Below, piece by piece: positions 37,972 to 47,664 of a stretch of 64,000 nt of DNA. Below the pieces are notes generated by a model, which saw only the letters and a program-made list of their open reading frames with translations, did no database searches and was not told the DNA's origin. Numbering within the stretch: the first letter of the stretch is position 1; the number at the start of each line of letters is the position of its first letter. Both the position numbers and the translations under genes were made by a program. The DNA comes from Streptomyces canus. Its GTDB lineage: Bacteria; Actinomycetota; Actinomycetes; Streptomycetales; Streptomycetaceae. The stretch is from contig NZ_CP107989.1 in NCBI RefSeq assembly GCF_041435015.1, positions 5,146,001-5,210,000 on the forward strand, read 5' to 3'.

Positions 37972-40248
37972 TCAGCGCCCCAGACGCCCCCGGACCATGC
38001 CGACCAGCGAGTTCAGTTCCTCGATCCGCATCTTGCGAGCGGCGACGAAGAAGATCCCGAGCAGAACCGCTCCACCCGCGATCAGAGCGGCGAACGAACC
38101 GACAACTCCCTGGCCGAGCGAGTGACCGATGCCGTAGCAGGTCGCACCGCTCAGCAACGCCGCCGGTACCGAGGCGATGCAGAGCCGGGCGTAGGTCCGC
38201 AGGACGCGGTTGCCGTCCAGGTCGCCGCCGAGGCGCTTGCGCAGCCGGTTCCAGGCGACGCCGACACCGATCGCGTAGGCGAGACCATACGACGCAGCCA
38301 TGCCCGCCACGGCCCAGCGCGGTGGCAGCACCACGTAACACAGCGTCGAGGCGCCAGCGTTGACCGCTGCCACGATGACGGTGTTGTAGAAGGGAGTGCG
38401 GGTGTCCTCGTAGGCGTAGAAGGCGCGCAGGACGACGTACTGCACGGAGTAGGGGATCAGGCCAAGGGCGAAGGCCATCAGCATGAAGCCCATGTTCGTG
38501 GCCTCGCTGATACCGGACGAGCCGAAGATCAACGTGCACATCGGGATGCCGAGGGCGACGAACCCGAAGGCGATCGGCACGATCGCGACGGCAGTGGTGC
38601 GCAGGCCCTGGGAGATGTCGTCACGGACTGCGCCGCCGTCCTCCTCGGCCGCCGAGCGGGCCAGGCGCGGCAGCAGAGCCGCCATCAGGGAGACGGTGAT
38701 GATGGCCTGGGGCAGGCCCCAGATGAGTTGGGCATTGGCGTAGGCGGCGAAGCCGGTGCCGTCGACCGGGGAGTCCTTGCCCGCCGCAGTGGACAGCTGC
38801 GAGACGACGATCGCGCCGGCCTGGTTGGCCAGGACGAACAGGACGGTCCATTTGGCGAGCGTCACGGCCTTGCCGAGGCCGTGGCCCCGCCAGTCGAAGC
38901 GCAGCCTCATCCGGAAGCCGGTCTCGCGGAGGTACGGGATCATCGCCAGAGCCTGGACCGTGAGGCCGAGCAGGACGCCGATGCCCAGGAGTCGCTGCCC
39001 CTCCGGCGGAATGTTCGTGACCTTCATGCCGGAGTCGGCCGCGGTGCCGTAGACCCACATGAACATGCCGAGCGTCACGATGATGACGATGTTGTTCAGG
39101 ACCGGGGTCCACATCATCGCGCCGAACTTGCCACGCGCGTTGAGGATCTGCCCCATCACCACGTGGATACCCATGAAGAAGATCGACGGCAGGAAGTAGC
39201 GGACGAAGGTGATGCCGACCTCGTTGGCCGCCGGATCGCCGGCCACCGAGTCGGACAGCAGCCGGATCAGGAACGGGGCACCGAGGACCGCGAGCCCGGT
39301 GAGTACGCCGAGCGCCACCATCACCAGGGTCAACAGCCGGTTGGCGTACGCCTCGCCACCGTCCTCGTCCTCCTTCATGGCACGCACGAGCTGCGGCACG
39401 AACACTGAGTTGAGGCCGCCGCCGACGGTCAGGATGTAGATCATCGTCGGCAGCTGGTAGGCGACCTGGAAGGTGTCACCGAGCAGACCGACACCCAGCG
39501 CCGACACGATCAACGCCGAGCGAACGAAGCCGGTGAGACGCGAGACCATCGTGCCGGCCGCCATCACGGCGCTCGACTTCAGCAGGCCCCCGGCCTTCCC
39601 CTCCTTCTTCACGGGAGCAGGGGAGGCCTGCGCTGTCGCAGCAGGCGCGGTACCAAGATTCATGGTCTCGTCGGCCGAGGGAGCCGGGGCCGCGGGTGCC
39701 TGGAACTGCTGTGCGCGCGATGACGGCCCACCCGGGGCAGGCGTCGGCCCCGGCACCGACGGGGGATCCGTCGGACGACCGCCACCCTGCTGCTGGTCGC
39801 GGAAGAGATGGGCGAAGGCGTCCGGCTCGTGGCGTTCCTCACCGGCCTGACTCATCAGGTCGTCGACCCCCACGAACTGAGTGGTCCGAGGGTTGTCGCC
39901 GTACGGCAGATATTGCGTCGGACCCTCCGGCTCGGGCGCCGGGGTCTGTGCCCACACGTGCGGGTCGGGGGCGTAGGGGGACTGGGGCGGCTGGGAGTAC
40001 AGGGGCTGCTGCGGCTGATGAGTGCCGGGCGGCGGCGGGGGATGCGCGGCGCGGTCGTAGAGGGCCTCGGCGACCGGGTCCTGGGCATAGAGGTCCTGGG
40101 CCCGGTAAGGGTCCTGGTCGTACGCGTCCTGGAGATACATGTCCGCGGGAGCCTGCGGCGGCACCTGGTCATGCTCGGGCGGCGGCCCCTCGGGGTGACC
40201 CGAGTTGTCCGCGCCCTGACCGCGATCACCGTCGTACGGCGCGTTCAT
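37972..40248 (-). CDS. murJ: Lipid II flippase MurJ
   Basis: 758 residues from an ATG. Residues 1-220 are a long Pro/Gln/Tyr/Asp-rich cytoplasmic region. From about 225 the MATE-like MurJ core begins (GGLLKSSAVMAAGTMVSRLT and GFVRSALIVSALG) and continues with 14 membrane segments, including FVPQLVRAMKEDED and FVRYFLPSIFFMG. It flips lipid II, the peptidoglycan precursor, to the outer face of the membrane. It precedes the pseudokinase gene by 120 bp and follows the DUF6049 gene by 45 bp; all three are probably co-transcribed and serve cell-wall synthesis. Confidence 0.95.
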   Translation of the reverse strand: MNAPYDGDRGQGADNSGHPEGPPPEHDQVPPQAPADMYLQDAYDQDPYRAQDLYAQDPVAEALYDRAAHPPPPPGTHQPQQPLYSQPPQSPYAPDPHVWAQTPAPEPEGPTQYLPYGDNPRTTQFVGVDDLMSQAGEERHEPDAFAHLFRDQQQGGGRPTDPPSVPGPTPAPGGPSSRAQQFQAPAAPAPSADETMNLGTAPAATAQASPAPVKKEGKAGGLLKSSAVMAAGTMVSRLTGFVRSALIVSALGVGLLGDTFQVAYQLPTMIYILTVGGGLNSVFVPQLVRAMKEDEDGGEAYANRLLTLVMVALGVLTGLAVLGAPFLIRLLSDSVAGDPAANEVGITFVRYFLPSIFFMGIHVVMGQILNARGKFGAMMWTPVLNNIVIIVTLGMFMWVYGTAADSGMKVTNIPPEGQRLLGIGVLLGLTVQALAMIPYLRETGFRMRLRFDWRGHGLGKAVTLAKWTVLFVLANQAGAIVVSQLSTAAGKDSPVDGTGFAAYANAQLIWGLPQAIITVSLMAALLPRLARSAAEEDGGAVRDDISQGLRTTAVAIVPIAFGFVALGIPMCTLIFGSSGISEATNMGFMLMAFALGLIPYSVQYVVLRAFYAYEDTRTPFYNTVIVAAVNAGASTLCYVVLPPRWAVAGMAASYGLAYAIGVGVAWNRLRKRLGGDLDGNRVLRTYARLCIASVPAALLSGATCYGIGHSLGQGVVGSFAALIAGGAVLLGIFFVAARKMRIEELNSLVGMVRGRLGR

Positions 40249-40292
40249 GGTTACCCCACCTCATCGTCCCGGGCCCACCGGCCACGACATCC

Positions 40293-42662
40293 TCAACGGT
40301 CCACTCTCTCACCCGTGCCGGACGGGTCGGCGCTTTCCGTTGCGGTGTCCGCTGTCAGGTCACTCGGCTGCTCCGGGTCGCCTGCCCCGGTGCCGGTGCC
40401 GGACTCCTCCTTGAGACGGTCCTCGGGGCCCCCGGGGTTCTCCGGACCGTCCACGGTTTCGGCCGCCTCGTCGTCGGGCCCGTTCTGCTCGGCCGCACGG
40501 GCGGCCGCCCGCTTGCGCTGGGTGTACATCCGGAAGCCTGCCAGAACCAGCAGCAGGACACCGCCGCCGATGACCAGCATCACCGTGGCCGTGAACTCGG
40601 TGACCTTCACGTCGAACTTGACGGCGTCGCCGTACGGCTGGCCGTCCTCCGTGTACAGCTGGGCGATCACCGAGGCCTTGCCGTTGGCGTTGGCCGTCGT
40701 GGTGAACTTCACCGTCTGACTGTGGCCGCCCGAGACCTCTACCGGCTGCTCGTAGTAGGAGGAGCCGCCGATCTCGAGCCGGTTCGGGCTCAGCGAGGTC
40801 AGCCGCAGCCTCAGATGCTCCACACCCTGAACCAGGTTGTTCTGGACCGTCACGGGGATCGTGGCGCTGCGGCCGGAGAGCTTGGTCTCCGACTTGTCGA
40901 TCAGACTGACCTGGGAGATCAGTTCGTCGAGGTAGGCCTCGACGTCGTTGCGGAAGCCGCTCGCCTCGATGACGCGGCCCCGCCACGACGTGGACATCTC
41001 GCGGTTCACGGCCCGTCCGAAGGGGGTCACGACGCGGGACTGGTCGGAAAGGATCACCTTGAAGTTGTCGAGCTTGTTCTGTGTGCTGGCGATCTGCTGG
41101 AAGGCCGACTTCGGCAGCTCCTGCTTGCGCAGCGAGGAGGGGTAGGCGGACGCCGCGGGCACCCTGGTGGTGGCCTCGGGGTCGGGCTTGGCCGCGGCCG
41201 CCGCGGTGAGCTTCTGCGTCTGGGACCAGTTCCCGCCCTGCAAAGCGGTGATCGCTTCGGCCATGGCGTCGGCCTGGCTCGCCGTGGGCATGCGCTGAGG
41301 GGCGACGACGACGCTGCGCTGCTTGTCCGTCTGGAGGTCGAGAGCAAGGCTCTGGGCGAGGAACCGCTGGACGGCGAGTGAGGCGGATGAGGCCCTCGTG
41401 AGATCACCCTGGAACGCCGTCGACAGCCGTGCGTCCGCGACGACCGCCGTGGTCCCGCCGCCGATGGGTCGGGCCGCGGAAGGCGTGTACGACAGTCCGG
41501 CGGTCTCCTGGAGACTGTCGCTGCGGGCGATCACCTTGTCGGCCCCGGCGGAGGTGGCGACCTTGACGATCGACGGGTCCACCGCGCCGTTCACCGGCCA
41601 GGCGAAGTCGGTGCTCGGTGTCACGTGGAGCACGGTCCTCACCGTGGTGGCCGCGACGTCGGTGGCTTCGTCGAGGTGGCTGAGAGAGCCGGTGACGCTC
41701 GTGCCGTTGTGGGCCAGCGAGGCGAGGTCGGGGTCGGCGAAGGGAAGCGCGACGACCTCCTTGTCCTCCACCGCCGTCTGCAGCCTGGCCAGCCACTGCT
41801 TGGCGAGTGCCTGGTGGGTGCCCGCGGTGGTGGTGTCACCCTCGCCCTGGATTCGGTAGCTGCGAGTCATCGCGTCGACGGACGCCAGCAGGTCCGGGTC
41901 GATCACCCAGGTGACGTCCAGGTTCTCACCGAGCGACAGCATCTGGTCCAGCCGGCCGCCCGCCGAGATCTCCTCGGCGAGGTCGTCGTTGAGGAAGACC
42001 GGCGTCTGCTGTGCGTTCGAGCCGGTCTCCGCCGTCATGTGCACAGTGGAGATCAGTGGCCACAGGAAGGTGGTCTTCGTCTTCGTGTCCACTTCGTCGG
42101 ACTGCCAGGGCAGGAAGGTCCGCTGGATGCCGAGCGTCCGGTCCCACGGCTGCGCGGAGGTCTTGCCCGAGAGGGAGACGGCGAACTGGTAGACGCCGGC
42201 GTCGCCGAGGTCCAGCTCGTCGACCGGCACGGAGATGGAGAACGGCTCGGCCACCCCGGGGGTCAGCTTCGCGAACTTCGCCACATACTTGCCGCCGACC
42301 TCGGATCCCGCGGCGCCCTGGAGCGAGTCCTTGTCTTCGGTGACGGTGTCGATCGACGAGCGGGTGTTCAGCTCCGGGCCCACCTGCAGTCCCACGTGGG
42401 CGGCCGTGACGGCCTGCTTGCCGTTGTTGGTCACCGTCCCCGACACGGTGAGCGTGTCACCGTCCGTAGGCACGCTGGGGCTGAGTGTGTCGACCGCGAC
42501 GGACACCGATCCGGAGTCGTCGGCGGCCTGAGCGGGCGCCGCGGTGGTCAGCTGGCACAGTCCGGCCAGCAGAGGAGCCCCTGCGAGCAGCGCCCCGGCG
42601 CGCCGCAGCCAGCGGCGGGCAGGTGAGGGACTCGTCCCCTGGAAGTCTGCCGCCTCGGCCAC
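40293..42662 (-). CDS. DUF6049 family secreted membrane-anchored protein
   Basis: 789 residues from a GTG. A signal peptide (RRWLRRAGALLAGAPLLAGL ... APAQAA) is followed by Ig-like beta domains (VDTLSPSVPTDGDTLTVSGT near 60), a large middle region, a C-terminal beta domain (SATIPVTVQNNLVQGVEHLR), one membrane segment (ATVMLVIGGGVLLLVLAGFR) and a charged tail. The family is actinobacterial and always next to murJ (Rv3909 in M. tuberculosis). The function is unknown; the context implies a role around lipid II export. It diverges from cca. Confidence 0.85.
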   Translation of the reverse strand: MAEAADFQGTSPSPARRWLRRAGALLAGAPLLAGLCQLTTAAPAQAADDSGSVSVAVDTLSPSVPTDGDTLTVSGTVTNNGKQAVTAAHVGLQVGPELNTRSSIDTVTEDKDSLQGAAGSEVGGKYVAKFAKLTPGVAEPFSISVPVDELDLGDAGVYQFAVSLSGKTSAQPWDRTLGIQRTFLPWQSDEVDTKTKTTFLWPLISTVHMTAETGSNAQQTPVFLNDDLAEEISAGGRLDQMLSLGENLDVTWVIDPDLLASVDAMTRSYRIQGEGDTTTAGTHQALAKQWLARLQTAVEDKEVVALPFADPDLASLAHNGTSVTGSLSHLDEATDVAATTVRTVLHVTPSTDFAWPVNGAVDPSIVKVATSAGADKVIARSDSLQETAGLSYTPSAARPIGGGTTAVVADARLSTAFQGDLTRASSASLAVQRFLAQSLALDLQTDKQRSVVVAPQRMPTASQADAMAEAITALQGGNWSQTQKLTAAAAAKPDPEATTRVPAASAYPSSLRKQELPKSAFQQIASTQNKLDNFKVILSDQSRVVTPFGRAVNREMSTSWRGRVIEASGFRNDVEAYLDELISQVSLIDKSETKLSGRSATIPVTVQNNLVQGVEHLRLRLTSLSPNRLEIGGSSYYEQPVEVSGGHSQTVKFTTTANANGKASVIAQLYTEDGQPYGDAVKFDVKVTEFTATVMLVIGGGVLLLVLAGFRMYTQRKRAAARAAEQNGPDDEAAETVDGPENPGGPEDRLKEESGTGTGAGDPEQPSDLTADTATESADPSGTGERVDR

Positions 42663-42919
42663 GCGCTCGCCCGTCCCTCGTCGTCGTCAGTGGTCGTCGG
42701 AATGTGCGTCCACGCATGGTAACGATGCGCGCTGAGGGGAAGTGCCGCGGACTGCTCCACAAGATCGCAGGACACTACCGCACTGTCCTGAATGTGCACG
42801 TATAAAGGGGAGCGTGCCCGTGAGTCTCCGGAGCAGACCTTGTGCAGGTCTGGATGGCGACTCCGTGCACGTTTAATGGAGGCGCTCGGAGAGGCCCGGG
42901 CCACGTACCCTCTTCTGTT

Positions 42920-44362
42920 GTGCCGAACGCCAACAAAGACAACCTCAGTGCCCCGAACCAGGTGCAGGACCGCGCGGTGAACGAACCGCTCGAGGTCGCC
43001 CCTGTCGCCGACGACCTCGCCCGCCGCTTCCAGGAGGCCGGGTTCTCGCTCGCCCTGGTCGGCGGTTCGGTCCGGGACGCACTGCTCGGGCGGCTCGGCA
43101 ACGACCTGGACTTCACGACCGACGCCCGTCCCCAGGACGTTCTGAAGATCGTTCGGCCTTGGGCGGACGCCGTGTGGGAGGTCGGGATCGCCTTCGGAAC
43201 CGTGGGGGCGCAAAAGGATGGCTACCAGATCGAGGTGACCACCTACCGGTCCGAGGCGTACGACCGGACCTCGCGCAAGCCCGAGGTGTCGTACGGCGAC
43301 TCCATCGAGGAGGACCTCGTCCGGCGTGACTTCACCGTGAACGCGATGGCCGTCGCTCTCCCGGAGAAGAAGTTCATCGACCCCCACGGTGGCCTCGACG
43401 ACCTGGGGGCACGTGTGCTGCGGACGCCAGGTACTCCGGAAGCGTCTTTCTCGGACGACCCGCTGCGGATGATGCGGGCCGCGCGCTTCGCGGCCCAGCT
43501 GGACTTCGAGGTGGCGCCCGAGGTGGTCACCGCAATGACGGAGATGTCCGGGCGTCTGGAGATCGTCTCCGCCGAACGGGTGCGGGATGAGCTGAACAAG
43601 CTCGTCCTGTCCGCCCATCCCCGCAAGGGCCTGACGCTACTGGTCGATACGGGGCTTGCCGAGCACGTGCTGCCTGAGCTTCCGGCCCTACGTCTGGAGA
43701 GCGACGAGCACCACCGGCACAAGGACGTCTACGAGCACACGCTGATCGTCCTGGAGCAGGCCATCGCGCTGGAGAAGGAAGGGTCCGACCTGACCCTCCG
43801 CCTGGCCGCACTGCTCCACGACATCGGCAAGCCGCGCACCCGCCGTTTCGAAAAAGACGGCCGGGTCTCCTTCCACCACCACGAAGTGGTCGGTGCGAAG
43901 ATGACCAAGAAGCGGATGACGGCGCTCAAGTACTCCAACGAGCTGGTGAAGGACGTCTCAAGGCTCGTTGAACTCCATCTGCGGTTCCACGGGTACGGCA
44001 CCGGAGAGTGGACGGACTCGGCGGTTCGCCGCTATGTGAGGGACGCGGGTCCGCTGCTCGACCGGCTCCATAAGCTCACCCGCTCGGACTGCACCACCCG
44101 GAACAAGCGCAAAGCGGCCGCGTTGTCGCGTGCGTACGACGGCCTGGAGGACCGGATCTCCCAGCTTGAGGAGCAGGAGGAGCTGGACTCGATCAGGCCC
44201 GACCTCGACGGCAACCAGATCATGGAAATCCTCGGTGTGGGGCCAGGCCCTGCCGTGGGCCGTGCGTACAAGCACATGCTGGAGCTTCGTCTGGAGAACG
44301 GGCCGATGGGGCACGACGAAGCGGCGGCTGCGCTCAAGGAGTGGTGGGCCGTGCAGGGCTGA
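42920..44362 (+). CDS. cca: CCA tRNA nucleotidyltransferase with HD domain
   Basis: 480 residues from the GTG at 42920. No ribosome-binding sequence precedes it, and a TACCCT -10-like hexamer lies at 42906-42911, so a leaderless transcript is likely. The polymerase-beta head is LVGGSVRDALLGRLGNDLDF with the DxD metal pair, ERRDFT-like DLVRRDFTVNAMAV and GARVLRTPG follow; the HD domain has LAALLHDIGKPRTRRF and FHHHEVVGA. It adds CCA to tRNA 3' ends; work on the S. coelicolor homologue supports this rather than poly(A) synthesis. Several tRNAs (such as tRNA-Ala here) lack encoded CCA. Confidence 0.95.
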   Translation: MPNANKDNLSAPNQVQDRAVNEPLEVAPVADDLARRFQEAGFSLALVGGSVRDALLGRLGNDLDFTTDARPQDVLKIVRPWADAVWEVGIAFGTVGAQKDGYQIEVTTYRSEAYDRTSRKPEVSYGDSIEEDLVRRDFTVNAMAVALPEKKFIDPHGGLDDLGARVLRTPGTPEASFSDDPLRMMRAARFAAQLDFEVAPEVVTAMTEMSGRLEIVSAERVRDELNKLVLSAHPRKGLTLLVDTGLAEHVLPELPALRLESDEHHRHKDVYEHTLIVLEQAIALEKEGSDLTLRLAALLHDIGKPRTRRFEKDGRVSFHHHEVVGAKMTKKRMTALKYSNELVKDVSRLVELHLRFHGYGTGEWTDSAVRRYVRDAGPLLDRLHKLTRSDCTTRNKRKAAALSRAYDGLEDRISQLEEQEELDSIRPDLDGNQIMEILGVGPGPAVGRAYKHMLELRLENGPMGHDEAAAALKEWWAVQG

Positions 44363-44373
44363 GGCCGTGAAAC

Positions 44374-44403
44374 GGGGTCATGTTTCACGTGAAACATGAC
44401 CCC
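44374..44403. other. parS site 5 within a 30-bp perfect palindrome / terminator
   Basis: The parS core (site at 44381-44396) is extended on both sides by GGGGTCA and TGACCCC to a 30-bp perfect palindrome. It lies 12 bp past the cca stop, so as RNA it would form a 15-bp hairpin that can end cca transcription. It is followed by a second parS at 44421. Confidence 0.9.
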
Positions 44404-44420
44404 TGGCGCATCGAGGGCGG

Positions 44421-44436
44421 TGTTTCACGTGAAACA
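44421..44436. other. parS site 6
   Basis: TGTTTCACGTGAAACA, full 16-bp match, 40 bp after parS site 5 and nine bases before the stop of the convergent MFS gene. Flanking GCGG and TCGC extend the pairing with one G-T. Confidence 0.95.
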
Positions 44437-44444
44437 TCGCCTCT

Positions 44445-45719
44445 TCATCGTTCCGTTGCCATCCGTCGTTCCTTCGTCATCGCCATGGCGACCGCTGCGT
44501 AGAGGCCGGCGACAGTGACCACCAGGGTCACCGAGCGGCCATCCGGCGGCAGGATCAGGGCAGCTACGGCTGCGGCGCCCACGAAGGCGATGTTGAACAG
44601 GACGTCGTAGACGGAGAAGATCCGGCCCCGGAATCCGTCATCGACGGAGGACTGCACGATCGTGTCCGTGGCGATCTTCGCGCCCTGGGTGATCAGGCCC
44701 AGGACGAACGCCGCGATGAGTATCGGGGCGGTGGCGAAGGGGAGTCCGAGAGCGGGCTCCAGGACTGCGGCGGCCGCCGCACACACGGCGATCCAGCGCT
44801 CTGGTCCGAGTTTTCCTGCGGTCCAAGGGGTGATGACCGCGGCGACGAAGAAGCCGGCACCGGAGATTCCCACTGCCAGCCCCAGCAGAGCGAGTCCGTC
44901 GGCCGGATCGGACGTCAGGGCGTACCGGCAGAGCATCAGGACCATGACGAGCAGGGCGCCGTAGCAGAACCGCATGAGTGACATCGCGCCGAGCGCCCGG
45001 GCGGCCGACCGACGAGTGGGTGCGGCCAGGTGCCGTATGCCGGCGACCAGGTCGCGGGCCGTTCCGGCGAGAGCCGTACCGAGGTGGGGCTTGATCAACC
45101 CACGGTCGGGGCCAAGTAGTTCGGGTGGTATGCGCAGTGCGGCGAGCGCGCCGCACAGGTACAGCCCCGCTCCCAGCAGCACCACGACCGCGTCGGAGTC
45201 GGCGACCACTAGTCGTACGACGAAAGCGAGGCCGCCGCCCGCGGTCGCGGCGAGAGTTCCGGCCGTCGGGGAGAGGGAGTTGGCGATCACCAGCCGGTCC
45301 TCGTCCACGACACGGGGCAGTGCGGCGGACAGGCCGGACAGTACGAAGCGGTTGACGGCGGTGACGCACAGGGCGGAGACGTAGAAGAGCCAGTCCGGGA
45401 CGTGGCTGAGCATCAGGACTGCCGTCACCGAAGCCAGCAGGGCTCGCAAAAGGTTGCCGTAGAGGAAGACCTCACGACGGCGCCAGCGGTCCAGGAGGGC
45501 GCCGGCGAAGGGGCCCACCAGGGAGTAAGGGAGCAGCAGGACCGCCATCGCGGAGGCGATCGCCGTGGCCGAGGTTTGCTTCTCAGGGGAGAAGACGACG
45601 TAGGCGGCGAGCGCGATCTGGTAGACACCGTCCGCGCCCTGGGAGAGCAGGCGCACGAAGAGCAGACGCCGGAAGTCCCGGAAGCGCAGCAGGACCCGTA
45701 GGTCACGCACGACGGACAT
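44445..45719 (-). CDS. MFS family transporter
   Basis: 424 residues from the ATG at 45719 (MSVVRDLRVLLRFRDFRRLL); upstream frame extension is without support. Twelve hydrophobic segments are seen, with the loop 2-3 motif GALLDRWRRREVFLYGNLLR, typical of the major facilitator superfamily. The substrate is unknown; it belongs to the MFS_3-like group related to macrolide and siderophore exporters. It is a conserved neighbour of ino1 in Streptomyces but is separated from it by 88 bp. Convergent with cca, with two parS sites between. Confidence 0.85.
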   Translation of the reverse strand: MSVVRDLRVLLRFRDFRRLLFVRLLSQGADGVYQIALAAYVVFSPEKQTSATAIASAMAVLLLPYSLVGPFAGALLDRWRRREVFLYGNLLRALLASVTAVLMLSHVPDWLFYVSALCVTAVNRFVLSGLSAALPRVVDEDRLVIANSLSPTAGTLAATAGGGLAFVVRLVVADSDAVVVLLGAGLYLCGALAALRIPPELLGPDRGLIKPHLGTALAGTARDLVAGIRHLAAPTRRSAARALGAMSLMRFCYGALLVMVLMLCRYALTSDPADGLALLGLAVGISGAGFFVAAVITPWTAGKLGPERWIAVCAAAAAVLEPALGLPFATAPILIAAFVLGLITQGAKIATDTIVQSSVDDGFRGRIFSVYDVLFNIAFVGAAAVAALILPPDGRSVTLVVTVAGLYAAVAMAMTKERRMATER

Positions 45720-45807
45720 GGGGCACAGCCTCACATACGGCGAGGGTCCCCGGGCGATGCAACCCGGAGACCCTCTGTAGCCCTGGCAGGAGCGTTTTGA
45801 GTGAGCC

Positions 45808-46890
45808 TTAGTGCTCGACTTCACCCTTGATGAACTTCTCGACGTTCTCGCGGGCCTCGTCGTCGAAGTACTGGACCGGCGGGGACTTCATGAAGTAGCT
45901 GGAGGCCGACAGGATCGGGCCCCCGATACCGCGGTCCTTGGCAATCTTCGCGGCGCGCACGGCGTCGATGATGACACCGGCGGAGTTCGGGGAGTCCCAG
46001 ACCTCGAGCTTGTACTCCAGGTTCAGCGGGACGTCGCCGAAGGCACGGCCCTCGAGGCGGACGTAGGCCCACTTGCGGTCGTCGAGCCACGCGACGTAGT
46101 CGGACGGGCCGATGTGGACGTTCTTCGCACCCATGTCCCGGTCGGGGATCTGGGAGGTGACAGCCTGCGTCTTGGAGATCTTCTTGGACTCCAGGCGCTC
46201 ACGCTCGAGCATGTTCTTGAAGTCCATGTTGCCGCCGACATTCAGCTGCATCGTGCGGTCCAGGACGACACCGCGGTCCTCGAACAGCTTCGCCATGACC
46301 CGGTGGGTGATGGTGGCGCCGACCTGGGACTTGATGTCGTCACCGACGATCGGGACGCCCGCCTCGGTGAACTTGTCCGCCCACTCCTTGGTGCCGGCGA
46401 TGAAGACCGGGAGGGCGTTGACGAAGGCGACCTTGGCGTCGATCGCGCACTGGGCGTAGAACTTCGCCGCGTCCTCGGAGCCGACGGGCAGGTAGCAGAC
46501 CAGGACGTCGACCTTCTTGTCCTTGAGGATCTGGACGACGTCGACCGGGGCCTCGGCGGACTCCTCGATCGTCTCGCGGTAGTACTTGCCGAGGCCGTCC
46601 AGGGTGTGGCCGCGCTGGACGGTCACGCCGGTGTTCGGCACGTCGCAGATCTTGATGGTGTTGTTCTCGGAGGCGCCGATGGCGTCCGCGAGGTCGAGAC
46701 CGACCTTCTTGGCATCGACGTCGAACGCCGCGACGAACTCGACGTCACGCACGTGGTAGTCGCCGAACTGGACGTGCATCAGCCCGGGGACCTTGGCCGC
46801 CGGATCGGCGTCCTTGTAGTACTCGACTCCCTGAACCAGCGACGCGGCGCAGTTGCCCACGCCGACTACGGCTACGCGAACCGAACCCAT
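45808..46890 (-). CDS. ino1: Inositol-3-phosphate synthase
   Basis: 360 residues from an ATG behind AGGGAGC. The NAD site is [20 protein letters not shown], and the short actinobacterial form is shown by [59 protein letters not shown] and [12 protein letters not shown]. It converts glucose 6-phosphate to inositol 3-phosphate, the first step towards phosphatidylinositol and mycothiol. It lies 44 bp downstream of the PadR regulator gene and is read in the same direction. Confidence 0.95.
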   Translation of the reverse strand: MGSVRVAVVGVGNCAASLVQGVEYYKDADPAAKVPGLMHVQFGDYHVRDVEFVAAFDVDAKKVGLDLADAIGASENNTIKICDVPNTGVTVQRGHTLDGLGKYYRETIEESAEAPVDVVQILKDKKVDVLVCYLPVGSEDAAKFYAQCAIDAKVAFVNALPVFIAGTKEWADKFTEAGVPIVGDDIKSQVGATITHRVMAKLFEDRGVVLDRTMQLNVGGNMDFKNMLERERLESKKISKTQAVTSQIPDRDMGAKNVHIGPSDYVAWLDDRKWAYVRLEGRAFGDVPLNLEYKLEVWDSPNSAGVIIDAVRAAKIAKDRGIGGPILSASSYFMKSPPVQYFDDEARENVEKFIKGEVEH

Positions 46891-46934
46891 TCCGGTTGCT
46901 CCCTGTGTGTACGAGTGAGGCCCTGGCAGGGACC

Positions 46935-47615
46935 TCACGTGGCGGTGTCGCCGGGCGTATCCAGACCGGAGGTGTCCCCGGTCCGGGGCAGGACGCCCGG
47001 CGCTCCCTCTGTGGTGTCGCGAGTGGGCTCTCCACGGCCGGGCCCCTTCAGGTCCCGGCCGGCCCGCTCGCTTTCGATGAGCTCGTTCAACCAGCGCACT
47101 TCGCGCTCCACGGACTCCATCCCGTGGCGCTGGAGCTCAAGCGTGTAGTCGTCGAGGCGCTCCCGGGTGCGTGCCAGTGAGGCACTCATCTTCTCCAGGC
47201 GCTCCTCGAGCCGGCTGCGGCGGCCTTCGAGGACTCGCATGCGGACGTCGCGCGAGGTCTGCCCGAAGAAGGCGAAACGAGCGGCGAAGTGCTCGTCCTC
47301 GTACGCGTCGGGACCCGTCTGCGAGAGCAGCTCCTCGAAGTGCTCCTTACCTTCCGCCGTCAACCGGTAGACGATCTTGGCGCGACGCCCTGCGAGTGGT
47401 GCGGCGAGGGCGTCCTCGGTGGTGTGCCCCGGTTCCTCGATCAACCAGCCGTTGGCGACCAGCGTCTTGAGGCAGGGGTAGAGAGTGCCGTAGCTGAACG
47501 CACGGAACACGCCCAGTGATGTATTGAGACGTTTGCGCAGCTCATAGCCGTGCATCGGAGACTCGCGGAGCAGGCCGAGTACGGCGAATTCGAGGATCCC
47601 GGAACGCCGGCTCAT
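46935..47615 (-). CDS. PadR family transcriptional regulator
   Basis: 226 residues from an ATG behind GAGGAGG. The winged helix is [27 protein letters not shown] and [20 protein letters not shown] with [12 protein letters not shown]; a C-terminal helical part (about 130-190) gives dimer contacts, and a disordered tail follows. It sits directly upstream of ino1 and downstream of a 21-bp palindrome at 47644-47664, so it most likely controls itself, ino1 or the divergent PBP gene. The effector is unknown. Confidence 0.92.
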   Translation of the reverse strand: MSRRSGILEFAVLGLLRESPMHGYELRKRLNTSLGVFRAFSYGTLYPCLKTLVANGWLIEEPGHTTEDALAAPLAGRRAKIVYRLTAEGKEHFEELLSQTGPDAYEDEHFAARFAFFGQTSRDVRMRVLEGRRSRLEERLEKMSASLARTRERLDDYTLELQRHGMESVEREVRWLNELIESERAGRDLKGPGRGEPTRDTTEGAPGVLPRTGDTSGLDTPGDTAT

Positions 47616-47643
47616 CGTCGCCTCCTCGTCTCTATCTCGCACC

Positions 47644-47664
47644 GATGTATCGACTCGATACATC
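47644..47664. promoter_or_regulatory. Palindromic operator upstream of padR
   Basis: GATGTATCGA and TCGATACATC flank a single central C, a perfect 10-bp inverted repeat. It lies 29 bp before the padR start. The ATGTA...TACAT pattern is typical of PadR-family operators. Confidence 0.75.

Noticed and set aside
37874..38539. Extension of the pseudokinase frame into murJ
   Set aside because: It is a shadow frame of the murJ 3' end; the GTG at 37852 has a ribosome-binding site.
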